From positions 1 through 64,000 of the forward strand of contig USHW01000007.1 in NCBI GenBank assembly GCA_900554545.1: 64,000 nucleotides of DNA, given 5' to 3'. The DNA is from an uncultured Prevotella sp. GTDB lineage: Bacteria; Bacteroidota; Bacteroidia; Bacteroidales; Bacteroidaceae. The notes under the pieces are model-generated. The model was given only the letters and a program-made list of their open reading frames with translations, made no database searches and was not told where the DNA came from. A program made the translations under genes and the position numbers. Positions 34,172 through 41,698 of the stretch are shown in pieces (the stretch's first letter is position 1; each line of letters begins with the position of its first letter).

Positions 34172-35047
34172 TTATTTCCTGCCCAAACCAACAAGCTCAA
34201 TCTTGAATATGAGCGTAGAGAAAGGCTTGATTTGCGGTGTCTCACAGTCGCCGTAAGCCTTGTCGTAAGGTATTACAACTTCCCATACGCTGCCCACGGG
34301 CATGTGTGTGAGGGCTGTGGTCCATCCGGGAATTACCTGGTTTGCACGCAATGCAACAGGCTCCTTGCGCTTGTAAGAGCTGTCAAACACCTTTCCGTCG
34401 ATTGTCTTGCCCTCATAATGTACACGCACCAGTGAAGTGTCTTTCGGCATTTCGCCCTTACCTTCCTTGATGACCTTGTAAAGCACGCCGCCGTCAAGCT
34501 TCTTCACGCCAGCCTGCTTTTCGTATTTGGCAATATATTCCGCGCCAGCCTTCTTGTTCTCTCCATACTGCTGCTCCATAGCCTTCGACTTGATGGCCTG
34601 CGACTTTGTCTGCCATACCATCTGCGCCTGCTCCTGAGTCATGATTGTCTTTCCGCCCTTGACGCCGCTGATGAGTGCCGCCATGAGGTTCTTCATTGAT
34701 ATGCTCTTGGTCGAATCTTCGCCGAAGAGGTCGTGGTTGATGGCCTTAACCATCTGGTTTGACAGCTGCTGGCCAATCTGCACGCCAGCGTAATAAGCGG
34801 CCTTCTTCTTGTCGTCGCCTGCGTTGACACCGACATTGAGACCCTTGACGAACTCGTCGATGTAAGCGGTGTCGATACCCATACCCCTCGTAATGTACTC
34901 TTTGAGGCTTTGTCCCTGCATTACGCCCATAGCGTAACTTACGGTATCGATTTCACTCTTGAGGTCTGCCTTGGGCGTAGAGTTGCCACAAGACACGAAC
35001 ATTGCGGATGCGACTACCGCAACGGCTGCAAATGTAAGTTTTTTCAT
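34172..35047 (-). CDS. FKBP-type peptidyl-prolyl isomerase lipoprotein
   Basis: A 291-residue lipoprotein (lipobox MFVSCG, Cys20). A Mip/FkpA-like helical N-terminal region (about 28-180) precedes the FKBP domain (about 185-290): VRVHYEGKTIDGKVFDSSY, VIPGWTTALTHMPVGSVWEVVIP and TLIFKIELVGLG. Its closest relative in the window is the next gene downstream, with which it shares the whole domain order; the pair looks like a tandem duplication. It is anchored in the envelope by lipid where the downstream copy is soluble. Confidence 0.92.
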   Translation of the reverse strand: MKKLTFAAVAVVASAMFVSCGNSTPKADLKSEIDTVSYAMGVMQGQSLKEYITRGMGIDTAYIDEFVKGLNVGVNAGDDKKKAAYYAGVQIGQQLSNQMVKAINHDLFGEDSTKSISMKNLMAALISGVKGGKTIMTQEQAQMVWQTKSQAIKSKAMEQQYGENKKAGAEYIAKYEKQAGVKKLDGGVLYKVIKEGKGEMPKDTSLVRVHYEGKTIDGKVFDSSYKRKEPVALRANQVIPGWTTALTHMPVGSVWEVVIPYDKAYGDCETPQIKPFSTLIFKIELVGLGRK

Positions 35048-35079
35048 TGCTTGTTATGTTATTAATTGATTATTCACAT

Positions 35080-35115
35080 AAGCCCCTCCCTTTCGGGATG
35101 GCTGGGGAGGGGCTT
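35080..35115. terminator. GC-rich hairpin between FKBP genes
   Basis: The arms AAGCCCCTCCC (from 35080) and GGGAGGGGCTT (to 35115) pair with a loop of about 13 nt. It lies between the first and second FKBP genes and could attenuate read-through. A related CCTCCC-type partial hairpin occurs near 5291-5320. Confidence 0.6.
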
Positions 35116-35119
35116 CCAA

Positions 35120-35725
35120 TCACATTACCTCTATCAGCTCCACGTCGAACACGAGGGTTGCGAACGGGGGTATTGTAGAGCCTGTGCCGCGCTCGCCATA
35201 GCCGAGCTGGTAAGGTATGAAGAAGCGGTATTTCGCGCCTTCCTGCATCAGCTGCAGGCCCTCTGTCCACCCGGCGATTACCTGGTTGAGGGGGAACACT
35301 GCCGGTTCGCCGCGCTGTACGCTGCTGTCGAACACCGTTCCGTCAATCAAAAAGCCCTCATAGTGGCACTTAACCTTGTCCGTTGCCTTCGGCTTCTGTC
35401 CGTTGCCTTCGCGCAACACCTTGTATTGCAGTCCGCTGGGCAGGGTCACCACGCCGTCCTTTGCGGCGTTCTCGGCGAGGTATTTCTCGCCTTCGGCCTT
35501 CGCCTTCTTGCCTTTTTCGGCCATCTCGGCGTTGGCTTTCTCCTCCTGCTTGCGGAAAAATTCCTGCACTATTGTCTGCGCCTCGCGGTCGCCCACTTTC
35601 GGTTCAACGCCAGCCAGCACGTCCTTTATTGCCGTGGCGAAATCGTCTATGTCAAGACCTGTTGCTCCCATCTGCGCCAACTGGCGGCCGATGCCAAGCC
35701 CCAAAGCGTAACTTAACTTGTCCAT
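35120..35725 (-). CDS. FKBP-type peptidyl-prolyl isomerase, cytoplasmic FklB-like
   Basis: A 201-residue protein without a signal peptide. A helical N-terminal domain (about 1-85, MDKLSYALGLGIGRQL) is followed by the FKBP domain (about 95-200) with VKCHYEGFLIDGTVFDSSVQRGEPAVF, VIAGWTEGLQLMQEGAKYRFFIP and TLVFDVELIEV. It is first in the three-gene FKBP row and has a perfect -7 box upstream. The three copies differ in location by prediction: cytoplasm, lipid-anchored and soluble periplasm. Confidence 0.92.
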   Translation of the reverse strand: MDKLSYALGLGIGRQLAQMGATGLDIDDFATAIKDVLAGVEPKVGDREAQTIVQEFFRKQEEKANAEMAEKGKKAKAEGEKYLAENAAKDGVVTLPSGLQYKVLREGNGQKPKATDKVKCHYEGFLIDGTVFDSSVQRGEPAVFPLNQVIAGWTEGLQLMQEGAKYRFFIPYQLGYGERGTGSTIPPFATLVFDVELIEVM

Positions 35726-35768
35726 TTTTCTGAATTTGAATTTTTCTTTACACCTTATTAAAAACCGT

Positions 35769-35777
35769 GCAAAGGTA
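35769..35777 (-). promoter_or_regulatory. -7 box of the FKBP cluster
   Basis: The minus strand reads TACCTTTGC, a perfect consensus, 44 nt before the first FKBP ATG. Confidence 0.6.
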
Positions 35778-35820
35778 ATGTTTTTATCCGATTACGGCTG
35801 CATTATTATGGAAATTTCAC

Positions 35821-35828
35821 TAATTTTG
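35821..35828 (+). promoter_or_regulatory. Possible -7 box of the sirtuin gene
   Basis: TAATTTTG precedes hairpin P5. If used, the mRNA leader would be about 270 nt long and contain the entire hairpin. Confidence 0.45.
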
Positions 35829-35850
35829 TGGAAAGAAGAGAAGATTAGGA

Positions 35851-36081
35851 GTTATAGAAGTTAAAGAAGTTATCGCTCGCTGCACTCGCTAAGAAGTTAA
35901 AGCCATAACCTTTGTCAGTTGACAAGAAACGAGAGACAAGTTGACAAGGGACGATAAACAAGCTGACAAGTGGCAAGAGGCAAGCTGACAAGTGACGAGG
36001 AAAGAGTAGGCAGCAAACTAAGGTAATGGCTTTAACTTCTTAGCGAGCGCAGCGAGCGATAACTTCTTTAACTTCTATAAC
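35851..36081. repeat. P-type hairpin P5, 64-bp arms, before the sirtuin gene
   Basis: The arms 35851-35914 and 36018-36081 match at 61 of 64 positions. They contain AGAAGTTAA words and a CGCTCGCTGC(A/G)CTCGCT core. The 103-nt spacer holds four diverged copies of a GACAAG-n-ACGAG word related to the 22-nt tandem at 41401. Confidence 0.93.
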
Positions 36082-36101
36082 TTCCCCAAAAAGAATTGAA
36101 C

Positions 36102-36806
36102 ATGAAAAAACTCTTTGTCCTTACCGGTGCGGGAATGTCTGTCGAGAGCGGACTGAGCACCTTCCGCGACGCCGACGGCCTGTGGGAGAACTACCCCGTG
36201 GCGCGCGTCGCAACGCATGAGGCATGGCTGCAAGACCCTGTCTACGTAAACAACTTCTACAACATGCTGCGCAAGAAACTGCTGGAGGCGAAACCGAACG
36301 AGGGCCACCGCCTCGTGGCCGCGCTCGAACGGAAATATGACGTCACCGTGGTGACGCAGAATGTTGACAACCTGCACGAGGAGGCAGGCAGCTCGCGCGT
36401 AATCCATCTGCACGGGGAACTGATGAAGACGTGCTCCAGCCGCGACGTTGACAACCCCCGTTACTGGCGCACGATGACGGCAGACGACATCGACGTGGCG
36501 CCCGGCGAGAAGGCCGGCGACGGCTCGCTGCTGCGCCCGTACATAGTGTTCTTCGGCGAGGCGGTGCCCAACATCAGCGTGGCGGCTGACTACGCGCGGC
36601 AGGCCGACCTGTTTGTCATCATAGGAACGTCGCTCAACGTCTACCCGGCGGCCGGACTCGTGCAGTACGCCGCACCGTCAGTACCCGTCTACCTAATCGA
36701 CCCAAAGCCCGTAATGGCCGCCGGACGGCACGACGTGCGCCACATAATGAAAGGCGCGTCGGAAGGCATGCGGGAGCTGTCGGGCATCCTTCTCGGAGAC
36801 GAATGA
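36102..36806 (+). CDS. Sir2-family NAD-dependent protein deacylase lacking the zinc cysteines
   Basis: A 234-residue sirtuin. NAD-binding and catalytic motifs are complete: GAGMSVESGLSTFRD (about 9-23), TQNVDNLH, the catalytic His in IHLHGE, FFGEAVP and GTSLNVYPAAGL. The small zinc module after HLHGE normally has two CxxC pairs; here only one Cys remains (KTCSSRD) and the second pair is absent. Zinc-free sirtuins of this type occur in Bacteroidota. It removes acyl groups from lysines using NAD. The start is the ATG 20 nt after hairpin P5; an upstream TTG in frame is not needed. Confidence 0.92.
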   Translation: MKKLFVLTGAGMSVESGLSTFRDADGLWENYPVARVATHEAWLQDPVYVNNFYNMLRKKLLEAKPNEGHRLVAALERKYDVTVVTQNVDNLHEEAGSSRVIHLHGELMKTCSSRDVDNPRYWRTMTADDIDVAPGEKAGDGSLLRPYIVFFGEAVPNISVAADYARQADLFVIIGTSLNVYPAAGLVQYAAPSVPVYLIDPKPVMAAGRHDVRHIMKGASEGMRELSGILLGDE

Positions 36807-36835
36807 CAAACGGTTTCAACATGAGTCCGATATAA

Positions 36836-36915
36836 GCACACATCTGTATCAGCGGATTTGCAATCCGCTGCACAATTGTACGGCGGATTGCAAATCAACC
36901 GATACAGATGTGTGC
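36836..36915. repeat. Nested palindrome P11 after the sirtuin gene
   Basis: Perfect 15-bp outer arms (36836-36850, 36901-36915) enclose CGGATTTGCAATCCG, itself nearly palindromic, and a second CGGATTGCAAATC. It starts 30 nt past the sirtuin stop and probably terminates it. Confidence 0.85.
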
Positions 36916-36947
36916 CACACTTTCAACGTCAAGTAAGATAACACATT

Positions 36948-37057
36948 GCAAATCAACATGTTACACATTACACTGCAAAAGGCCACCTTTTGGACGGTAA
37001 AAGGTGGCCTTTTAGCGTGCAAAAGACGGCCTTTTGCATTCCAATTTGCCGTGTTTT
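36948..37057 (+). repeat. R-type array R5, lead motif plus four 22-nt units
   Basis: The worn lead motif AATCAACATGTTACA (36951 on) precedes units 36970-36991, 36992-37013, 37014-37035 and 37036-37057. Units 1 and 2 carry AAAAGGCCACCTTTT and its reverse complement. The last unit runs into hairpin P6. Confidence 0.95.
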
Positions 37058-37165
37058 AAATTGAGAATGGAGAAATGAGAATGGAGAATTATGATTTGCT
37101 TTGTTGGCAGTCAACCTCAAAGGTAATCATAATTCTCCATTCTCATTTCTCCATTCTCAATTTAA
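37056..37165. repeat. P-type hairpin P6 with 7-nt words
   Basis: The arms 37056-37103 and 37118-37165 match at 46 of 48 positions around the 14-nt loop TTGGCAGTCAACCT. The left arm follows a 7-nt period (TTGAGAA, TGGAGAA, ATGAGAA, TGGAGAA). It abuts array R5. The gap 36807-37270 holds P11, R5, P6 and the OPT promoter, and no gene. Confidence 0.95.
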
Positions 37166-37214
37166 CATGCACTTAAAATATCGCATTTCGTTTCACCGTA
37201 TGCGATATTTTTCT

Positions 37215-37223
37215 TATTTTTGC
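37215..37223 (+). promoter_or_regulatory. -7 box of the OPT transporter gene
   Basis: TATTTTTGC lies 48 nt before the chosen ATG. It overlaps the TTG that would begin a longer reading and so argues against it. Confidence 0.6.
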
Positions 37224-37270
37224 GCCAATATGTGAAATATGGAAAACAACAAACAAACATACGAAAAGAC

Positions 37271-39256
37271 ATGGAAGACTTGGAAAAAGGCGGAATGCAG
37301 TTGCCTGACAACGCATTCCGCGAACTGAAAGAGGGCGAGGAATACCGCCCTGTGATGGACCCGCGCAAGGCCTACCCCGAAGTTAACGGATGGTCGGTGA
37401 CGTGGGGTGTGCTCATGACGATACTCTTCTCGGCTGCCGCCGCATACCTCGGCCTGCGCGTGGGACAGGTGTTCGAGGCCGCCATACCTATCGCCATAAT
37501 CGCCGTGGGAGTGTCTACCGCCGCCAAACGGCGCAACCCTCTCGGCGAGAACGTCATCATACAGAGCATCGGAGCATGCTCGGGCGCAGTGGTGGCGGGC
37601 GCCATCTTCACCCTGCCGGCAATCTACATACTTGAAGACAAGTATCCCGGCATGGGCGCGTCGTTCGTCGAGATATTCCTCAGCTCGCTCCTCGGAGGCG
37701 TCCTGGGCATACTGTTCCTCATCCCGTTCCGCAAGTATTTCGTGAGCGACATGCACGGGAAATACCCCTTCCCCGAAGCCACCGCCACCACGCAGGTGCT
37801 CGTAAGCGGAGCAAAGGGCGGACAGCAGGCCAAGCCCTTGCTGCTGGCCGGACTGGTGGGCGGACTGTATGACTTCATCGTGGCCACCTTCGGATGGTGG
37901 AACGAGAACTTCACCACGCGCGTAATCGGCCTCGGCGAGATGCTGGCCGACAAGGCAAAGCTCGTGTTCAAGGTAAACACCGGCGCGGCGGTGCTCGGCC
38001 TCGGCTACATCGTCGGACTGAAATACGCCCTCATCATCTGCCTCGGCTCGCTGGCGGTATGGTGGCTCATAGTGCCGCTTATGGCCGTACTGTTCGACAG
38101 CCAAGTGCTCAACCAGTGGGACCCGGCCATCGCCACCGCCGTAGGTGACATGTCGCCGGAGCAGATTTTCACCTCTTACGGCAAGTACATCGGCATAGGC
38201 GGCATAGCCATGGCCGGCATCATAGGCATCATCAACTCGTGGGGCATCATAAAGAACGCCGTCAGCCTGGCGGCACGCGAGATGCGCGGAGGCAAGAGCG
38301 ACACGAAAAAAGTGCTCCGTACGCAGCGTGACATACCATTCAAGGTCATAGCCATAGGCTCTATAGCCACAATAGCAATCATCTTCCTGTTCTTCTGGTT
38401 CGGAGTGATGAAAGGCAACCTGCTCTTCGCTGTTGCCGGAATATTGCTCGTGGCTGTAATTGCCTTCCTCTTCACAACCGTCGCAGCCAACGCGATAGCC
38501 ATCGTAGGCAGCAACCCCGTGTCAGGAATGACACTGATGACGCTCATCCTCGCATCCGTAATAATGGTGGCCGTAGGGCTTAAAGGCACAGGCGGCATGG
38601 TGGCCGCGCTCATCATGGGCGGCGTGGTATGCACCGCGTTGTCGATGTCGGGAGCGTTCATCACCGACCTGAAAATAGGCTACTGGCTCGGCACCACGCC
38701 CAAAAAGCAGGAAACATGGAAGTTCCTCGGCACGTTGGTGTCGGCCGCTACAGTCGGCGGAGTGATGATTTTGCTTGACAAGACATACGGTTTCGCCAGC
38801 GGACAGTTAGCCGCTCCGCAGGCCAACGCCATGGCGGCGGTCATCGACCCGCTGATGAACGGCGTGGGCGCCCCGTGGATTTTATACGGCATAGGCGCAC
38901 TCATAGCCATCATCCTGACACTGTTCAAAATCCCTGCACTGGCCTTCGCCCTCGGCATGTTCATCCCGATAGAGCTTAACATTCCGCTGCTCGTGGGCGG
39001 AGCAGTCAACTGGTATGTCACATCCCGTTCCAAAGACGCAGCCGTAAACAAGGCTCGCGGAGAGAAAGGCACGCTCATCGCCAGCGGCTTCATCGCCGGA
39101 GGAGCGCTCATGGGAGTAGTAAGCGCGCTGCTGCGCTTCGCCGACATCAACCTTGTCAACGCCGAATGGCTTGCCAATCCGCTGTCGCAGGTATGCGCAC
39201 TCGTGGCATACGTGCTGCTAATCACTTACTTTATAAAAGCAACAAAGAAAAGGTGA
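37271..39256 (+). CDS. OPT-family oligopeptide transporter
   Basis: A 661-residue inner-membrane protein with about 14-16 hydrophobic helices. Family landmarks: NGWSVTWGVLMTILFSAAAAYLGLRVGQ near the start, NPLGENVIIQSIGACSG, the KYPFPEATATTQVLVSG block, and AGGALMGV near the end. OPT proteins of this bacterial branch take up small peptides or metal chelates with protons. No binding protein or peptidase gene is adjacent. The gene's last codons lie inside the left arm of hairpin P7, and it converges on gyrB. Confidence 0.94.
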   Translation: MEDLEKGGMQLPDNAFRELKEGEEYRPVMDPRKAYPEVNGWSVTWGVLMTILFSAAAAYLGLRVGQVFEAAIPIAIIAVGVSTAAKRRNPLGENVIIQSIGACSGAVVAGAIFTLPAIYILEDKYPGMGASFVEIFLSSLLGGVLGILFLIPFRKYFVSDMHGKYPFPEATATTQVLVSGAKGGQQAKPLLLAGLVGGLYDFIVATFGWWNENFTTRVIGLGEMLADKAKLVFKVNTGAAVLGLGYIVGLKYALIICLGSLAVWWLIVPLMAVLFDSQVLNQWDPAIATAVGDMSPEQIFTSYGKYIGIGGIAMAGIIGIINSWGIIKNAVSLAAREMRGGKSDTKKVLRTQRDIPFKVIAIGSIATIAIIFLFFWFGVMKGNLLFAVAGILLVAVIAFLFTTVAANAIAIVGSNPVSGMTLMTLILASVIMVAVGLKGTGGMVAALIMGGVVCTALSMSGAFITDLKIGYWLGTTPKKQETWKFLGTLVSAATVGGVMILLDKTYGFASGQLAAPQANAMAAVIDPLMNGVGAPWILYGIGALIAIILTLFKIPALAFALGMFIPIELNIPLLVGGAVNWYVTSRSKDAAVNKARGEKGTLIASGFIAGGALMGVVSALLRFADINLVNAEWLANPLSQVCALVAYVLLITYFIKATKKR

Positions 39257-39343
39257 GAAGGTGAAAAAGTGAGAAGGTGAGAAAGAATTGCTTTATTTGG
39301 CTTTTCTTTCTCACCTTCTCACTTTTTCACCTTCTCACCTTTT
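39248..39343. terminator. P-type hairpin P7, perfect 38-bp arms, between OPT gene and gyrB
   Basis: The arms 39248-39285 and 39306-39343 match at 38 of 38 positions with a 20-nt loop. The left arm repeats an 8-nt word (AGGTGAGA, AGGTGAAA, AAGTGAGA, AGGTGAGA). The first 9 nt lie inside the OPT reading frame. It most likely terminates both converging genes. Confidence 0.95.
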
Positions 39344-39346
39344 ACA

Positions 39347-41320
39347 TCACGCATCGATATTAGCATAAGTGGCGTTCTCCTCTATGAACTGGCGGCGAGG
39401 CTCCACATCGTCACCCATGAGCATTGAGAATATCTCGTCGGCCTCGGCCGCATTCTCGATGGTTACCTGCTTCAGGAGACGCGTTTCGGGGTTCATGGTC
39501 GTTTCCCAGAGCTGTTCCGGGTTCATCTCTCCAAGACCTTTGTAACGCTGTGTATGGATGCTCTTGCCGTCATCTACGCCCTCTCCGTACTTGTCGAGGA
39601 AGGCCTGACGCTGCTGATCGGTGTAACAGTACTCCTTGACCTTGTTCTTATACGTGCAGAGGTAAAGCGGCGGAGTGGCGATATACAAGTGGCCTTCCTG
39701 TATTACCTTCGGCATGAAGCGGTAGAAGAGTGTCATTATAAGGGTGTCGATGTGTGAACCATCGACGTCGGCGTCGGTCATTATGATGATTTTGTCGTAC
39801 CTCAGCTTGTCGATATTGGCCTCCTTGTCGTCCTCGCCGTCAACGCCGAAGCGCACGCCGATGCTCTGGATGATGTTCATTACCGACTCGCTCTCGAACA
39901 CCTTGTGCCACATCACCTTCTCCACGTTGAGGATTTTACCGCGCAAAGGCAGTATGGCCTGCGTGAAGCGGTTGCGTCCCTGCTTGGCCGAACCGCCCGC
40001 CGAGTCACCCTCGACAAGGAAAATCTCGCACTCCTTGGGGTCTTTGTTGGAGCAGTCAGCCAGCTTTCCGGGCAGTCCGCCGCCGCTCATGGGGTTCTTT
40101 CTCTGCACGCTTTCACGCGCCTTACGCGCCGCGATGCGCGCCGTTGCGGCAAGGATTACCTTGTCACATATTTGCTTCGCCTCCTTCGGATGCTCCTCCA
40201 AGTAGTATGAAAGGGCCTCAGACACGGCCTGGCGCACGGCTCCCGTCACCTCACTGTTGCCTAACTTGGTCTTCGTCTGGCCTTCAAACTGCGGCTCGGC
40301 GACCTTGATTGATATTACGGCGGTCAAGCCCTCGCGGAAGTCTTCGCCAGCGATTTCGATTTTGGCCTTCTCTATCTGCTTGGAGATTGCAGGGTCGGCG
40401 TCGGCATACTTCTTAAGAGTTGACGTCAGTGCCATGCGAAACCCGACGAGATGTGTACCGCCTTCTATGGTGTTGATGTTGTTTACGTAAGAGTGGATGT
40501 TCTCGCTGTAATCGGTGTTATACATCACCGCCACCTCGATAGGTATGCCCTGCTTCTCGGTCTTGAGGTAGATTACGTCGTCGAAGAGGTGTGTACGGTG
40601 GCGGTCGATGTAGCGGACGAACTCCTTGAGGCCGTCAACGGCGTGGAACACCTCCTGCTTTGTCTTTCCCTCCTCGTCGGGACGAAGGTCGGTAAGCGTT
40701 ATTTTTATACCGGCGTTGAGGTACGCCAGCTCGCGCATGCGCTTGGCTATGATGTCGTATTTGTAAACAGTCGTGGTGAAGATTGTGGGGTCCGGCCAGA
40801 ACTGCTGACGCGTTCCGCGCAGCTCTGTCTCGCCGACAACCTTTACGGGGTACAGCGGCTTGCCCTTCTCGTATTCCTGCTGGTAGATTTTTCCGTCACG
40901 GAACACCTGCGAGAGCATGTGCGTTGACAGCGCGTTGACGCACGATACGCCCACGCCGTGCAGACCGCCTGAAACCTTATATGAGCCTTTGTCAAACTTG
41001 CCTCCGGCGTGGAGCACTGTCATCACGACCTCAAGAGCCGACTTGTGCAGCTTCTTGTGCTCGTCAACAGGTATGCCTCGGCCGTTATCCTGAACGGTGA
41101 TTGAGTTGTCCTCGTTGATTGTAACCTCTATATGTGTGCAGTACCCGGCCATGGCCTCGTCGATAGAGTTGTCCACGGTCTCGTTGACCAGGTGGTGCAA
41201 ACCTTTCTCGCTGATGTCGCCTATGTACATCGCCGGGCGCTTGCGCACGGCTTCAAGCCCCTCAAGCACCTGGATGTTACTGGCCGAATAATTGTTCTCG
41301 TTGATTTGATTTTCTGCCAT
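39347..41320 (-). CDS. gyrB: DNA gyrase subunit B
   Basis: A 657-residue type IIA topoisomerase subunit that drives ATP-dependent negative supercoiling with GyrA. It has the GHKL ATPase (about 20-220: VRKRPAMYIGD, NETVDNSIDEAMAG, DNGRGIPVD, GGLHGVGVSCVNALS), the transducer, and the TOPRIM domain with FLVEGDSAGGSAKQGR and DADVDGSHI. The C-terminal MNPEQLWETTMNPETR block is complete. The start at MAENQINENN was chosen over a TTG two codons upstream. gyrA is not in the window. Confidence 0.97.
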   Translation of the reverse strand: MAENQINENNYSASNIQVLEGLEAVRKRPAMYIGDISEKGLHHLVNETVDNSIDEAMAGYCTHIEVTINEDNSITVQDNGRGIPVDEHKKLHKSALEVVMTVLHAGGKFDKGSYKVSGGLHGVGVSCVNALSTHMLSQVFRDGKIYQQEYEKGKPLYPVKVVGETELRGTRQQFWPDPTIFTTTVYKYDIIAKRMRELAYLNAGIKITLTDLRPDEEGKTKQEVFHAVDGLKEFVRYIDRHRTHLFDDVIYLKTEKQGIPIEVAVMYNTDYSENIHSYVNNINTIEGGTHLVGFRMALTSTLKKYADADPAISKQIEKAKIEIAGEDFREGLTAVISIKVAEPQFEGQTKTKLGNSEVTGAVRQAVSEALSYYLEEHPKEAKQICDKVILAATARIAARKARESVQRKNPMSGGGLPGKLADCSNKDPKECEIFLVEGDSAGGSAKQGRNRFTQAILPLRGKILNVEKVMWHKVFESESVMNIIQSIGVRFGVDGEDDKEANIDKLRYDKIIIMTDADVDGSHIDTLIMTLFYRFMPKVIQEGHLYIATPPLYLCTYKNKVKEYCYTDQQRQAFLDKYGEGVDDGKSIHTQRYKGLGEMNPEQLWETTMNPETRLLKQVTIENAAEADEIFSMLMGDDVEPRRQFIEENATYANIDA

Positions 41321-41344
41321 TTTCAAATTAATGTATATTGACTT

Positions 41345-41353
41345 GCAAAAGTA
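41345..41353 (-). promoter_or_regulatory. -7 box of gyrB
   Basis: The minus strand reads TACTTTTGC, 25 nt before the ATG. Confidence 0.6.
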
Positions 41354-41400
41354 GTAAAAAAAACCAACATGGCGAAATTTTAATTCTTAAAAACTATTTT

Positions 41401-41565
41401 ACAAGTTGACAAGGAACGAGGGACAAGCAGACAAGGAACAAGGGACAAGTTGACGAGGAACAAGGGACAAGTTGACAAGGAACGAGGGACAAGTTGACGA
41501 GGAACGAGGGACAAGTTGACAAGCCCCCTTTTCACCTTTTCACCCCTTCACCTTTTCACCTTTCC
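41401..41565 (+). repeat. 22-nt tandem repeat followed by a TTTTCACC-word tract
   Basis: Five full units of 22 nt (41401-41510) plus a partial sixth (to 41523). Each begins ACAAGTTGACAAGGAAC with A/G changes and ends in GAGGG or AAGGG. A pyrimidine-rich tract of CCTTTTCACC words follows (41524-41565). Related units are found in the P5 spacer near 35.9 kb. It sits upstream of the gyrB promoter. Confidence 0.93.
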
Positions 41566-41573
41566 ATAACTAC

Positions 41574-41674
41574 TTGACAATCAGCGGCGTTGCAAAAGGC
41601 CGTCTTTCAGGCTGCAAAAGACGGTCTTTTACACGCTAAAAGGCCACCTTTTGGAATGCAAAAGGTGGCCTTTC
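41574..41674 (+). repeat. R-type array R6, lead motif plus four 22-nt units
   Basis: The lead motif TGACAATCAGCGGCG starts at 41575. The units are 41587-41608, 41609-41630, 41631-41652 and 41653-41674. Units 3 and 4 pair as AAAAGGCCACCTTTT with AAAAGGTGGCCTTTC. It ends 24 nt past the GH66 stop. Confidence 0.96.
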
Positions 41675-41698
41675 GTAAAACAGGTAAAAAGTACAGGG

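Noticed and set aside
37220..37270. Upstream TTG start for the OPT transporter
   Set aside because: It lies within the -7 box TATTTTTGC; the ATG at 37271 gives the normal family N-terminus.
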